From: Tenacibaculum aiptasiae
GTDB lineage: Bacteria > Bacteroidota > Bacteroidia > Flavobacteriales > Flavobacteriaceae
Length of the DNA stretch: 34,559 nucleotides
Reading direction: 5' to 3'
Assembly (NCBI RefSeq): GCF_008806755.1
Contig: NZ_WAAU01000030.1
Coordinates: 1 to 34,559, forward strand
The position numbers and the translations under genes are program-made. The notes beneath the pieces were generated by a model. That model did not search any database. It was not told the DNA's origin and saw only the letters and a program-made list of their open reading frames with translations. Positions 16,284 to 24,574 of this stretch are shown here, piece by piece; positions within the stretch are counted from its first letter, which is position 1; each line of letters begins with the position of its first letter.

Positions 16284-17041
16284 GAATTCAGTTTTTGGAT
16301 TGCATGATGTGCTGTCATATCAAATTGTACAGGAACTACAGAAATATATCCATTTTCTAAGGCCCAAATATCAGTATCCTGCCCTTTATCTCTATTAACA
16401 AACTCTCCAGATAACCAATAGTATTCTTTTCCAAATGGACTTTTACGTTTGTCAAAATCTTCTTTCCAATATCCATTCGCTTGTCTACAAACACGGATTC
16501 CTTTAATATCTTTTTCTTTTAATTTTGGAATGTTTACATTCAATACAACACCTTCTGGTAATCCATTTAACAAAACATTCAACGTTATTTTCTCAATAAA
16601 CTTTTTAGCTGCTCTAAAATCAGCATGCCAATCAAAATCAAGTAATGAAAAACCAATTGCTGGAATTCCTTCTATACCAGCTTCAACAGCAGCACTCATT
16701 GTTCCAGAATAAATAACATTTATTGATGAATTAGAACCATGATTAATTCCAGAAACACATAAATCTGGCACACGATTTAATATTTTATTTTTAGCCATTT
16801 TCACACAGTCAGCAGGTGTTCCTGAGCAGCTGTATTCTATTTGTGGGCCTTCATCAATGGTAATCGGATTACAATGCAAAACGTTGTTTACCGTAATTGC
16901 ATGCCCCATACCACTCTGAGGACTGTCTGGGGCAACAACAACAACGTCTCCTATTTTATTCATTATTTCAATTAACATTCGAATACCAGGAGCGGTAATT
17001 CCATCATCATTTGTAACTAATATTAAGGGTCTTTCTTGCAT
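16271..17041 (-). CDS. surE: 5'/3'-nucleotidase SurE
   Basis: SurE is a metal-dependent phosphatase that releases phosphate from nucleoside monophosphates and is linked to stationary-phase survival. The 256-residue protein has the N-terminal metal motif VTNDDGITAPGI (9-20), the Ser in DSPQSGMGHAIT (about 39-50), CSGTPADCV, and the Asn-containing SGINHGSN (about 98-105), followed by YSGTVxAA-like YSGTMSAAVEA. All active-site elements are intact. It is the first gene of the operon with the three-helix protein, lpxB and nlpC. A -7-like TACATTTG lies on the minus strand at 17067-17060, without a clear -33. Confidence 0.96.
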   Translation of the reverse strand: MQERPLILVTNDDGITAPGIRMLIEIMNKIGDVVVVAPDSPQSGMGHAITVNNVLHCNPITIDEGPQIEYSCSGTPADCVKMAKNKILNRVPDLCVSGINHGSNSSINVIYSGTMSAAVEAGIEGIPAIGFSLLDFDWHADFRAAKKFIEKITLNVLLNGLPEGVVLNVNIPKLKEKDIKGIRVCRQANGYWKEDFDKRKSPFGKEYYWLSGEFVNRDKGQDTDIWALENGYISVVPVQFDMTAHHAIQKLNSWDI

Positions 17042-17059
17042 AGTAGAATAGTTTTACAA

Positions 17060-17067
17060 CAAATGTA
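17060..17067 (-). promoter_or_regulatory. Possible surE -7 element
   Basis: On the minus strand TACATTTG fits TAnnTTTG and would start transcription about 12 nt before the surE ATG. No TTG is found 19-20 nt upstream, so this is a weak call. Confidence 0.4.
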
Positions 17068-17156
17068 ACACAAAAAAAGGACTCTTTTTTTAACATTTTG
17101 TAAAGACAAAAAGCTTTATTTTATATGTAAAATTGTAGTAATCAAACACAAACGTT

Positions 17157-17678
17157 ATGGCTCGTTTTATTATCTATGTAACTCTTTTCACTTTAAGTAC
17201 AATTTTTTCGGAAGTAAATGCGCAAAATAAAGCGATAAAACCATGCAGTTCTCCAGAGTATTCTCAATTTGATTTTTGGTTAGGAAACTGGAATGTTTAC
17301 GACACAAAGAATAATCTTATAGGTACTAATAATATTATTAAACTATCTAATGCTTGTGCCATTCAAGAGAATTGGGTTTCTAAAACATCTAAAAATAAAG
17401 GGACAAGTTATAACTATTATAATAAATCTGATAATTCTTGGAATCAATTATGGGTAGACAACACAGGGTTCTCTTTAGAATTAAAAGGGCATTATGATAC
17501 AAATAAAATGGTTTTAAAGAGTAAACTTATAAAAAGTCAAAACGGTGATTTTTATAATCAAATTACTTGGACTAAAAACTCTGATGGATCAGTAACTCAA
17601 GTTTGGGATTATATTGACAAAAACCATAAAAAAATAAAAGAAGTTTTTAAAGGGGTTTACAAAAAGCAAGAAAACTAA
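17157..17678 (+). CDS. Secreted protein of the FDFWLGNW (DUF1579-like) type
   Basis: The 173-residue product has a signal peptide (about 1-22, cleavage after VNAQ). The mature part starts with the motif QFDFWLGNWNVYD, followed by repeated aromatic/polar strand patterns (CAIQENWVS, YNYYNKSDNSWNQLWVD, VTQVWDYI). These motifs occur in periplasmic beta-barrel proteins related to DUF1579 or lipocalin-like folds; the exact family is not certain. It lies 70 nt upstream of the Prc protease gene in the same direction, so co-transcription is possible. No catalytic residues can be inferred. Confidence 0.75.
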   Translation: MARFIIYVTLFTLSTIFSEVNAQNKAIKPCSSPEYSQFDFWLGNWNVYDTKNNLIGTNNIIKLSNACAIQENWVSKTSKNKGTSYNYYNKSDNSWNQLWVDNTGFSLELKGHYDTNKMVLKSKLIKSQNGDFYNQITWTKNSDGSVTQVWDYIDKNHKKIKEVFKGVYKKQEN

Positions 17679-17748
17679 AAAAGTTGGCATTATTTTAGTA
17701 GCTTAGCAACACAACGACACAATAAAAAAATAAAAAGACAGAAGATAC

Positions 17749-19869
17749 ATGAAGACGAAATTTATCATTCCATTTTTAGCATTTACATTATTATTTTCAA
17801 ATTCTACTTTTTCTAATTCAGTTTCTAATAATGATCCCGAAAAAGATAGAGTAATTGTTTATGTCTTAAAAAATATTTTATCACGATATCACTATGTTCA
17901 AAAAGAATTGAATGATGATTTTTCTGAACACGTATACAATACTTTTATTGATGGCTTAGATCCTAGTAAAAGATATTTTACACAAGAAGATTTAAAAGAG
18001 TTTTCAAAATATAAATATCAAATTGACAATCAATTAAGAGATACCAAAATTGATTTTTATAAATTGGTTTATAACCGTTTTTTAGAGAAACTTGGTACAG
18101 CAAAAAAAACATATCGCTCATTATTACTTGAACCTTTCAACTATAAAAAAGATGAAGTAATTGACGTAGATTATGATAAAATTCCTTTTGCTAAAAATGA
18201 CAGTGAATTAATTAACTACTGGAGAAAACAATTAAAACTTTCTATTTTAAGTAGAATTGAAGATGCTGAAAATCAACAAAAAGAGAAAGCTAAAAAAGAT
18301 AAAAACTTTAAAAAGAAAACATTTACTGAACTAGAAAAAGAAGCTAGAAAAGAAGTTTTAAAAAACATGAATGATTTATACCAACGTATTGATGAACTTG
18401 AAAACTCTGACTGGTATTCTACCTTTTTAAATAGTGTTGTAAGTGGATTTGATCCACATACTACTTATATGTCTCCTAGAAGAAAATCTCGTTTCGATCA
18501 AGAAATGTCTGGTAAATTAGAAGGAATTGGTGCTCGTTTACAGAAAAAAGGTATTTACACACATATTGTTGAGTTAATTTCTGGAGGTCCAGCATGGAAA
18601 CAAGGTGGTTTAGAACCTGATGATATTATTTTAAAAGTAGCACAAGGTGACAAAAAACCACTAGACATTGTAGGAATGAGATTGGATGATGCTATTAAAT
18701 TTATTAAAGGAAAAAAAGGAACCGAAGTTCGTTTAACTGTTAAAAAGAAAATTGATGGCTCAATAAAAGTAATTCCAATTATTAGAGATGTAGTTGAATT
18801 AGAAGAAACCTTTGTAAAATCTAGTATTGTTGAAAAAAACGGAAAAAAATATGGTGTAATTAACTTACCAAGATTTTATATTGATTTTAATGATTTAAGC
18901 CGTAGAGATGCTGCTAAAGATATGGAAAAAGAAATTGAGCGTTTAAAACAAGAAAACGTGAAAGGTTTAGTGATTGATTTACGTGATAATGGTGGCGGTT
19001 CTTTAAAAACAGCTATTGAAATTGGTGGATTATTTATTAAACAAGGTCCAATTGTACAAGTAAAGTATAGAAATGAACAACCCGTAGTTAAAAATGATAC
19101 AGATTCAAAAATTCAATGGGATGGTCCTTTAGTAGTAATGGTAAATGAATTTTCTGCTTCTGCATCTGAAATTTTTGCTGCAGCTATGCAAGATTATAAA
19201 CGTGGTGTTATTATTGGTGGAAAACAGACCTATGGTAAAGGAACTGTACAAAATGTATTACCAATCAATCGTTTTTACGAAAAGTATCCTAGTGATTTAG
19301 GAGCTTTAAAAATGACTATTCAAAAATTTTATAGAATTAACGGTGGTTCTACCCAAATAGAAGGGGTTTATTCAGATGTTTCTTTACCTAGTAGATTTAG
19401 TTATATGGAATTTGGGGAACGTGATTTAGATGGGGCTTTACCATGGGATAAAGTGCAACAAGCCAAATATAGTACTACAAATTCATACACTAATTTTGCT
19501 GATGTTGTTTACAACAGTAAGCAACGTGTAATGAAAAATGATAAGTTTAAGAAAATTAATGAGTATGCTAAATGGTTAAAGAAAAATCAAGATGAAAGAA
19601 TATATTCTTTAAACTACAATAAATTTAAAGAAGAGAGCGATAAAAAATCTAAGGAAGGAGAAAAATTTAAAGAAGTATTTAAATTTGATTCTAACCTAAC
19701 ATTTGACTCTCCTAAATACGAATTAAGTTTATTTAAAAAAGACACTGTTTTAAAGGAGAAACGTATTGCGTGGCATAAGAACTTAAAAAAAGATATTTAC
19801 ATAAATGAAGCACTTAATGTATTAAGTGAATTGAAAATGAATAAGAACTATACTATTGTAAAACATTAA
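17749..19869 (+). CDS. prc: Carboxy-terminal processing protease (Prc/Tsp)
   Basis: This periplasmic S41-family serine protease degrades or trims proteins from the C-terminus. The 706-residue protein has a signal peptide (about 1-22), the Tsp N-terminal domain (about 28-215, with LDPSKRYF and DWYSTFLNSVVSGFDPHTTYMSP), a PDZ domain (about 240-330), and the protease domain with the Ser-Lys dyad. Ser471 is the middle serine of SASASE and Lys497 is in TYGKGTV, matching the E. coli Ser430/Lys455 layout. A C-terminal helical domain (about 575-706) completes it. The length is close to the E. coli enzyme (about 680). The next ORF is in the same frame, directly after the single TAA stop. Confidence 0.95.
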   Translation: MKTKFIIPFLAFTLLFSNSTFSNSVSNNDPEKDRVIVYVLKNILSRYHYVQKELNDDFSEHVYNTFIDGLDPSKRYFTQEDLKEFSKYKYQIDNQLRDTKIDFYKLVYNRFLEKLGTAKKTYRSLLLEPFNYKKDEVIDVDYDKIPFAKNDSELINYWRKQLKLSILSRIEDAENQQKEKAKKDKNFKKKTFTELEKEARKEVLKNMNDLYQRIDELENSDWYSTFLNSVVSGFDPHTTYMSPRRKSRFDQEMSGKLEGIGARLQKKGIYTHIVELISGGPAWKQGGLEPDDIILKVAQGDKKPLDIVGMRLDDAIKFIKGKKGTEVRLTVKKKIDGSIKVIPIIRDVVELEETFVKSSIVEKNGKKYGVINLPRFYIDFNDLSRRDAAKDMEKEIERLKQENVKGLVIDLRDNGGGSLKTAIEIGGLFIKQGPIVQVKYRNEQPVVKNDTDSKIQWDGPLVVMVNEFSASASEIFAAAMQDYKRGVIIGGKQTYGKGTVQNVLPINRFYEKYPSDLGALKMTIQKFYRINGGSTQIEGVYSDVSLPSRFSYMEFGERDLDGALPWDKVQQAKYSTTNSYTNFADVVYNSKQRVMKNDKFKKINEYAKWLKKNQDERIYSLNYNKFKEESDKKSKEGEKFKEVFKFDSNLTFDSPKYELSLFKKDTVLKEKRIAWHKNLKKDIYINEALNVLSELKMNKNYTIVKH

Positions 19870-19944
19870 AAAAATTGTATATTTATATTGAAGTATAGCT
19901 ACTTCGTTCGGGGGATTACAAGTTTCAATAACAATCAAATTGAT

Positions 19945-20568
19945 ATGCTTTTAATCCAAAAAATAAATAATATACTAAATAGTAGAAAGTACTATAATAA
20001 TTATTACAGTCAAATAATTAAAAAATATAAAAATATAGATAATTATACATCTATATTTAACAGTGTTGTACAAGACAATGATATCATTGAAAGTAATGTT
20101 CCTATTCGTTTTTCTGATGATATTGATTTTGGTGCTTGCGTTAGTTCTGTAAAAAAAGGAATTAATACTTCGTATCGTTTTATTAAAAACCCTGATTTAT
20201 GTGATATCATCTTTTTTACAACAAAAATAGGTGGTTATCGAATAACCACTGAACTTCATTTTTTTAAGAATAAACTTATCTTTTTTAAATACACCTTTCC
20301 TTCATTATCTAATAAGAAAAAGATTGAAAACCTTATAAAAAAGAAATATAAAATAAAAGAGTCTGTAACTGATAAAATAAATAATTTACTAGTTACAGAC
20401 GCTCTCAATAATTATTTGAAAACAGAAAATGAAGTCACATTTTCTATCAATTATTTTACAAAAAATTATGGTTTCTATGCTTTCTTAAAACAGCAACAAG
20501 AAAATTCAAAAATAAATGCTTTAAATCAACTTTATAATTCAGAATCTCAATTGCTTGAAAAAATTTAA
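19945..20568 (+). CDS. Hypothetical protein, family not recognised
   Basis: The frame stays open from the prc stop to 20568. I prefer the ATG at 19945 (207 residues); a TTG at 19888 would add 19 residues. The protein is strongly basic and rich in Asn, Lys, Tyr and Ile, with no signal peptide or membrane helix. It alternates predicted helices with a strand-rich middle (RITTELHFFKNKLIFFKYTF). The skewed composition, unlike its neighbours, hints at a fast-evolving or acquired gene. Its 3' end overlaps the convergent DUF2797 gene by 4 nt. A TATATTTA element at about 19877-19884 could be its -7. Confidence 0.6.
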   Translation: MLLIQKINNILNSRKYYNNYYSQIIKKYKNIDNYTSIFNSVVQDNDIIESNVPIRFSDDIDFGACVSSVKKGINTSYRFIKNPDLCDIIFFTTKIGGYRITTELHFFKNKLIFFKYTFPSLSNKKKIENLIKKKYKIKESVTDKINNLLVTDALNNYLKTENEVTFSINYFTKNYGFYAFLKQQQENSKINALNQLYNSESQLLEKI

Positions 20569-21359
20569 GTCATTGTAATTTCAACTACAATTCCTTCATT
20601 AGCTCTAACATTAAAAACAGTTTCATCTTCAAAAATCAAATACTGCCCTTTTATACCTACTAACGTTCCCGTATAGGTTTGTTCCTTTACAATATTCAAA
20701 CTTTTAGGTTTTGCCGGATATTTTTCTACAGGAAAATTAATTGATGTTTCTTTGTTATTTTCAATATAATATTGCTGAGCTTCTTCAGGAATAAAAGCTT
20801 TTAAACGTTCTTGCCACGATACTAAATTTTCATCTTCAATATCATTTTTCAGCATTTTTCGCCAGTTGGTTTTATCTGCTACATATTCTTTTAAAGCAAC
20901 CTCAGTAATTCCTGCTAAATAACGATTAGGCACCTCAACAATTTCAATAGCTTCATGAGCTCCTTGATCTATCCAACGCGTTGGCACTTGTTGTTTTCTA
21001 GTAACACCTACCTTCACATTACTAGAGTTAGCTAAATACACAATATGTGGTTGTAATTGTACTTTTTTCTCATATTCTAAATCACGATCTTCAATATCTA
21101 AATGCGCTTTACTTAACTCAGGTCGCATAATCCAATCTCCAGCATTCGGTGTTTCAAAAAAACATTTTTTACAAAATCCTTGGCGGTAAATTTGCTTTTC
21201 TAAATGACAATTTAAACATTCGTAAGTAACAAAACTTAGTGTTATTTTTTTGTTTAAAAGCTGATTCATATTTAAAAAATCAGATTTCATATCTAAGTAA
21301 TACTGTACAGTATCTAAATTTTCAGTCGTCATTTTTTTTAAAACTCCTTGGTATTGCAT
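20565..21359 (-). CDS. DUF2797 domain protein with a zinc-ribbon-like motif
   Basis: This 264-residue protein matches my memory of the DUF2797 family, seen from its start MQYQGVLKKM, the CxxC pair ECLNCH (about 49-52) with a second pair FCKKCF (about 67-70), and the downstream blocks HIVYLANSSNVKVGVTR and VPTRWIDQGA. The four cysteines are spaced as for a structural zinc site. The VYLA...KVGVTR...RWxxQGA pattern resembles a GIY-YIG-like core, but no function is established. It is divergent from the GH3 gene; a -7-like TAAGTTTG lies at 21395-21388 on the minus strand. An internal ATG at 21332 is a less likely start. Confidence 0.85.
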   Translation of the reverse strand: MQYQGVLKKMTTENLDTVQYYLDMKSDFLNMNQLLNKKITLSFVTYECLNCHLEKQIYRQGFCKKCFFETPNAGDWIMRPELSKAHLDIEDRDLEYEKKVQLQPHIVYLANSSNVKVGVTRKQQVPTRWIDQGAHEAIEIVEVPNRYLAGITEVALKEYVADKTNWRKMLKNDIEDENLVSWQERLKAFIPEEAQQYYIENNKETSINFPVEKYPAKPKSLNIVKEQTYTGTLVGIKGQYLIFEDETVFNVRANEGIVVEITMT

Positions 21360-21425
21360 GTCTTAAATTTTATTACTTTTAGCTTCACAAACTTACAGTA
21401 AAAAAATTGAATTAAGAGTCAAACT

Positions 21426-22934
21426 ATGTCGTTTCCATTTATAAATTCTATTATTTCATGGTTTTTGAAAAAACGCAAACATCAGGTAGAATTATTTTTA
21501 AAATATCCTATCGATGTTCAAAACGAATTACTTCAAAAATTATTAAATACTGCTAAGAATACTGAGTTTGGAAAACAACATAACTTCTATTCAATTAAAA
21601 ACTACATCGATTTTACTAATAATGTTCCTATCCAGAAATATGAAAGTATTGAACCACTTATAGAGAGATGTAGAAAAGGAGAACAAAATTTATTTTGGCC
21701 TACAACAATTAAGTGGTTTGCTAAATCAAGTGGAACTACCAATGCTAAGAGTAAGTTTATTCCAGTAAGTAATGAAGCTTTAGAAGGATGTCATTTAAAA
21801 GCTGGTAAAGACATGCTGTGTTTATACATTAATAATAATGAAGAAACACAAATGTTTACTGGTAAAGGATTAAAATTAGGAGGTAGTACAGCCATTTATG
21901 AGGATAACAATTCTCACTTTGGAGATTTATCTGCAATTATAACCGAAAACTTACCTTTTTGGGCAGACTATAGCTCTGCTCCTAGTCAAGAAGTTTCTTT
22001 AATGGCAGAATGGGAAACAAAAATGGAAGCTATTATTAATGAAACTATTAACGAAAACATTACTAGTTTAGTTGGAGTTCCTAGCTGGATGTTAGTACTT
22101 CTAAATAGGGTTTTAGAAAAAACTGGTAAAGATAATATTTTAGAGGTTTGGCCTAATTTGGAAGTTTATTTCCATGGAGGTGTCAACTTTAACCCATATA
22201 GAGAACAGTACAAAAAATTAATTCCAAAAGACAGTTTCAAATATTACGAAACTTATAATGCTTCTGAAGGTTTTTTTGCTATTCAAGACCAAAATAATTC
22301 AGAAGAATTATTACTAATGCTCGATTATGGTATTTTTTATGAATTTATCCCTATGGATTCTTATGATGGTGAAAATTCAACAGCCATTCCATTATCTGAA
22401 GTTAAAAAAGATGTTAATTACGCCGTAGTTATTACTACCAATGGTGGTTTATGGCGTTATTTAATTGGTGATACTGTTAAGTTTACTTCTTTAAATCCTT
22501 ATCGAATAAAAATTACTGGTAGAACAAAACACCATATTAATGTTTTTGGTGAAGAATTAATTATTGAGAATGCAGAGGAAGCTTTAAAAATTGCAAGTAC
22601 AAAAACTAATGCTTCTATTAGAGATTATACTGTTGGTCCAATTTTTATGAATGATAATAAAAGTGGTGGACATGAATGGGTTATTGAATTTAGTACTCCT
22701 CCTAAAAGCATAGATACTTTTACAGAATTATTAGATAATGCTTTAAAATGTATCAATTCAGATTATGAAGCCAAGCGCTATAATAACATGACCTTGTCTT
22801 TACCTAAAGTACATCAAGCACGACAAGGATTATTTTATGATTGGTTAAGTAAAAAAGGAAAGCTTGGAGGACAACATAAAGTACCTCGTCTTTCTAACAA
22901 ACGTGATTTTGTAGATGAATTACTTAACTTATAG
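21426..22934 (+). CDS. GH3-family acyl-adenylate/amido synthetase-like protein
   Basis: The 502-residue protein belongs to the GH3 family, best known for plant enzymes that adenylate a carboxylic acid and conjugate it to an amino acid. ANL-type adenylation motifs are visible: the nucleotide-binding loop KSSGTTNAKSKFIPVS (about 99-114), YNASEGFFAIQ (about 281-291), GLWRYLIGDTVKF (about 341-353) and the ITGRTKHHINVFGEELIIEN hinge region. All are intact, so the enzyme is probably active. The bacterial substrate is unknown. The gene is followed after only 3 nt by a Crp/Fnr regulator, so the two are translated from one mRNA. 'Auxin-responsive' in database names reflects plant history, not a function here. 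Confidence 0.9.
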   Translation: MSFPFINSIISWFLKKRKHQVELFLKYPIDVQNELLQKLLNTAKNTEFGKQHNFYSIKNYIDFTNNVPIQKYESIEPLIERCRKGEQNLFWPTTIKWFAKSSGTTNAKSKFIPVSNEALEGCHLKAGKDMLCLYINNNEETQMFTGKGLKLGGSTAIYEDNNSHFGDLSAIITENLPFWADYSSAPSQEVSLMAEWETKMEAIINETINENITSLVGVPSWMLVLLNRVLEKTGKDNILEVWPNLEVYFHGGVNFNPYREQYKKLIPKDSFKYYETYNASEGFFAIQDQNNSEELLLMLDYGIFYEFIPMDSYDGENSTAIPLSEVKKDVNYAVVITTNGGLWRYLIGDTVKFTSLNPYRIKITGRTKHHINVFGEELIIENAEEALKIASTKTNASIRDYTVGPIFMNDNKSGGHEWVIEFSTPPKSIDTFTELLDNALKCINSDYEAKRYNNMTLSLPKVHQARQGLFYDWLSKKGKLGGQHKVPRLSNKRDFVDELLNL

Positions 22935-22937
22935 GTT

Positions 22938-23498
22938 ATGAACTCTTTTTTTGAACAAAATGCCGATTTACTATTAGAAAACTCTGAACTTGCAGAAGCT
23001 TTTCAAAATATTATAAAACCTGAAAAATATCCTAAACATCATATACTACATGAAGCTGGGCATATTTGTAACCATATGTATATTATCATATCTGGAATAG
23101 CTCGTGTTTTTTATTACAAAGATGGAAAAGATATAACTGTACATTTTTCAGCTGAACAAGAAAGTATAACTACTATTGATAGCTTTATTCAACGTAAAAA
23201 AAGTAAATACAACATTGAAGCTTTAGAAGATTTGGAAGTTCTAAAAATTACGCATGCAGATTTAGAAAATCTTTTTGATTCCAATCCTAAATATGAACGA
23301 TTTGGTCGTTTATTTTTACAAAAAATTTATATAGATCTTGTTGAAAGAATCGATGATTTACAACTTCATACTGCTCAAGAACGATATAATATTTTACTAC
23401 AAAAGAAACCATTTCTATTTAATAGAGTAGCCTCTAAACACCTTGCTTCTTTCTTAGGTATGACTCCCGAAACCTTCAGTAGAATTAGAGGAAAATAA
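22938..23498 (+). CDS. Crp/Fnr family transcriptional regulator
   Basis: This 186-residue regulator has an N-terminal cyclic-nucleotide-type beta-roll (about 25-120, with GHICNHMYIIISGIARVFY), a dimer helix and a C-terminal winged helix ending in the recognition helix TPETFSRIRGK. The readout residues Glu178, Ser181 and Arg182 have the E--SR spacing of E. coli FNR, whose target is TTGAT-N4-ATCAA. The FNR cluster cysteines are absent (a single Cys near 48), so it is not an oxygen-labile Fe-S protein. It is co-transcribed with the GH3 gene. A perfect FNR-type box begins 3 nt after its stop codon. The ligand is unknown. Confidence 0.92.
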   Translation: MNSFFEQNADLLLENSELAEAFQNIIKPEKYPKHHILHEAGHICNHMYIIISGIARVFYYKDGKDITVHFSAEQESITTIDSFIQRKKSKYNIEALEDLEVLKITHADLENLFDSNPKYERFGRLFLQKIYIDLVERIDDLQLHTAQERYNILLQKKPFLFNRVASKHLASFLGMTPETFSRIRGK

Positions 23499-23501
23499 TT
23501 T

Positions 23502-23517
23502 CTTGATAATTATCAAG
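23502..23517. promoter_or_regulatory. Perfect FNR-type box upstream of the Coq4-like gene
   Basis: CTTGATAATTATCAAG is a 16-bp perfect palindrome whose core is exactly TTGAT-AATT-ATCAA, the FNR consensus. Its centre (23509.5) lies about 41.5-42.5 bp before the start expected from the TATCTTTG element at 23539-23546, the classic class II activator position. It is not followed by a T-run, so it is not a terminator of the regulator gene. Confidence 0.7.
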
Positions 23518-23538
23518 TAAAACATAAAATTGGTAAAA

Positions 23539-23546
23539 TATCTTTG
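23539..23546 (+). promoter_or_regulatory. -7 element of the Coq4-like gene, no -33
   Basis: TATCTTTG fits TAnnTTTG; transcription would start near 23551, 16 nt before the ATG at 23567. No TTG occurs at the -33 spacing. The FNR-type box occupies the position from which an activator would contact polymerase. Confidence 0.6.
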
Positions 23547-23566
23547 TTGTACAAAACAACTAAAAC

Positions 23567-24106
23567 ATGACAATAGCAGAAGCTTTACAAGGATTTTACA
23601 CCAAAAATAATCTCTTAAAAAATGGAGGCGAAGATGAAAACACCTTTGAATTAAAGTTTAAATTATTTACGTTAAAACTTCCCAATTCTCAATTTAGAAA
23701 AGATATAATTCATATTCACGATATACAACATGTATTATACAACTGTGATACAACGTGGAAAGGAGAGGCTTTTATAGCTGGGTGGGAAATTGCTACAGGT
23801 ATGTGGAAAAAATTACCTATTGGTATAATGAGTACTTGGGCAATGGGATTTTCACTTTTAAACTATCCAAAAGACGTTTACAGAGGATATAAAGCTGGAT
23901 TAAAAGTAACTGGTATTATCGATTTAAATCTTAGCAAAGAAGAGCTCTTAAAGCTTTCTATTGAAGATCTAAAAAAAAGAATAAAGAAAGAAGGTCAAAA
24001 TAAAATGAATTTTACACAAATAGTTTATTTTATTTTTTGGGTACTTTTTAGTCTCTTTATTTTTTCATTTCCTTTTAGTTTACTTCCTCTTTTATTTGTA
24101 TTCTAA
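23567..24106 (+). CDS. Coq4-like protein with HDxxH-x11-E motif and C-terminal membrane anchor
   Basis: The 179-residue product carries His51-Asp52-x-x-His55-x11-Glu67, the zinc/metal motif of Coq4, within IHDIQHVL...TTWKGEAFIAGWEIA. Coq4 in eukaryotes and some proteobacteria acts in ubiquinone ring modification. Downstream is a helical segment resembling family members (GYKAGLKVTGIIDL). A single strongly hydrophobic helix (about 153-178) at the C-terminus suggests membrane attachment. Bacteroidetes normally make menaquinone, so the substrate here is not obvious. Assignment rests on the motif and general layout; distant similarity only. Its 3' end overlaps the convergent TonB-like gene by 32 nt. 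Confidence 0.65.
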   Translation: MTIAEALQGFYTKNNLLKNGGEDENTFELKFKLFTLKLPNSQFRKDIIHIHDIQHVLYNCDTTWKGEAFIAGWEIATGMWKKLPIGIMSTWAMGFSLLNYPKDVYRGYKAGLKVTGIIDLNLSKEELLKLSIEDLKKRIKKEGQNKMNFTQIVYFIFWVLFSLFIFSFPFSLLPLLFVF

Positions 24107-24554
24107 TTGGTAATTGATATTGTGTTGATACAGGTATACCTCTTTTAAAACCAGGTGTTATTTTGGGCAACTTTTTTATAGATTGTTTAATTACACTATC
24201 TAATTTTGGTAAGTACTCTTTTATATTATTGGATAATGAAATATCTTTTAACTCAAACTTCCCTTTACTACTAATTTGCAAGTCTATTAAAACTACCTCA
24301 TCTATTAATTCATTACTTACAAAATTATATAACTGTAACTCCTTGGTTATTCTTTGCTGAATTTCTTTTCTAAAACAATTTGTTTTAGCTTCATCCATAA
24401 GGTTTTTACAAACACTAAAAGAAGGAGAAATATCTACTTTAGAAAAATCAATAACAGTATCTATCATTTGATCTTTATTCTTTTTTGATGAAGAAAAAAA
24501 ATCGCACGACACAAATAATAAAATCGTAATTAAAGAAACACAGCAACACTTCAT
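24075..24554 (-). CDS. Lipoprotein with TonB-like C-terminal domain
   Basis: I place the start at the ATG at 24554 (159 residues), giving a lipoprotein signal peptide MKCCCVSLITILLFVSC with the lipobox FVSC (Cys17). A longer frame from a TTG at 24581 would add nine residues in front of this signal and is unlikely. The C-terminal half resembles a TonB C-terminal domain (VVLIDLQISSKGKFELKDISLS, then KKLPKITPGFKRGIPVSTQYQLPIRIQI). It lacks a Pro-rich spacer, so it is unlikely to be a classical energy transducer. It lies 36 nt downstream of the TPR gene and may be the last gene of the blaI operon. Confidence 0.8.
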   Translation of the reverse strand: MKCCCVSLITILLFVSCDFFSSSKKNKDQMIDTVIDFSKVDISPSFSVCKNLMDEAKTNCFRKEIQQRITKELQLYNFVSNELIDEVVLIDLQISSKGKFELKDISLSNNIKEYLPKLDSVIKQSIKKLPKITPGFKRGIPVSTQYQLPIRIQIKEEVN

Positions 24555-24574
24555 CTCATTGATTTTGAGATGAA
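24550..24574 (-). promoter_or_regulatory. Hairpin enclosing the start codon of the TonB-like lipoprotein gene
   Basis: TTCATCTCA (24550-24558) and TGAGATGAA (24566-24574) form a 9-bp stem with a 7-nt loop. On the minus strand the ATG at 24554 lies inside the stem, so translation could be limited by folding. The right arm is also part of TTGAGATGAAAATA, similar to the repeats at 31656-31718. Confidence 0.4.

Noticed and set aside
17749..20568. Prc and the following ORF as one protein split by a nonsense mutation
   Set aside because: Prc has its full length and normal C-terminal domain before the stop; the shared frame is a one-in-three coincidence.
24075..24106. The 32-nt convergent overlap as a sign of a broken gene
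   Set aside because: Both proteins end with complete domains (membrane helix and TonB-type end), so this is simply a tail-to-tail overlap.
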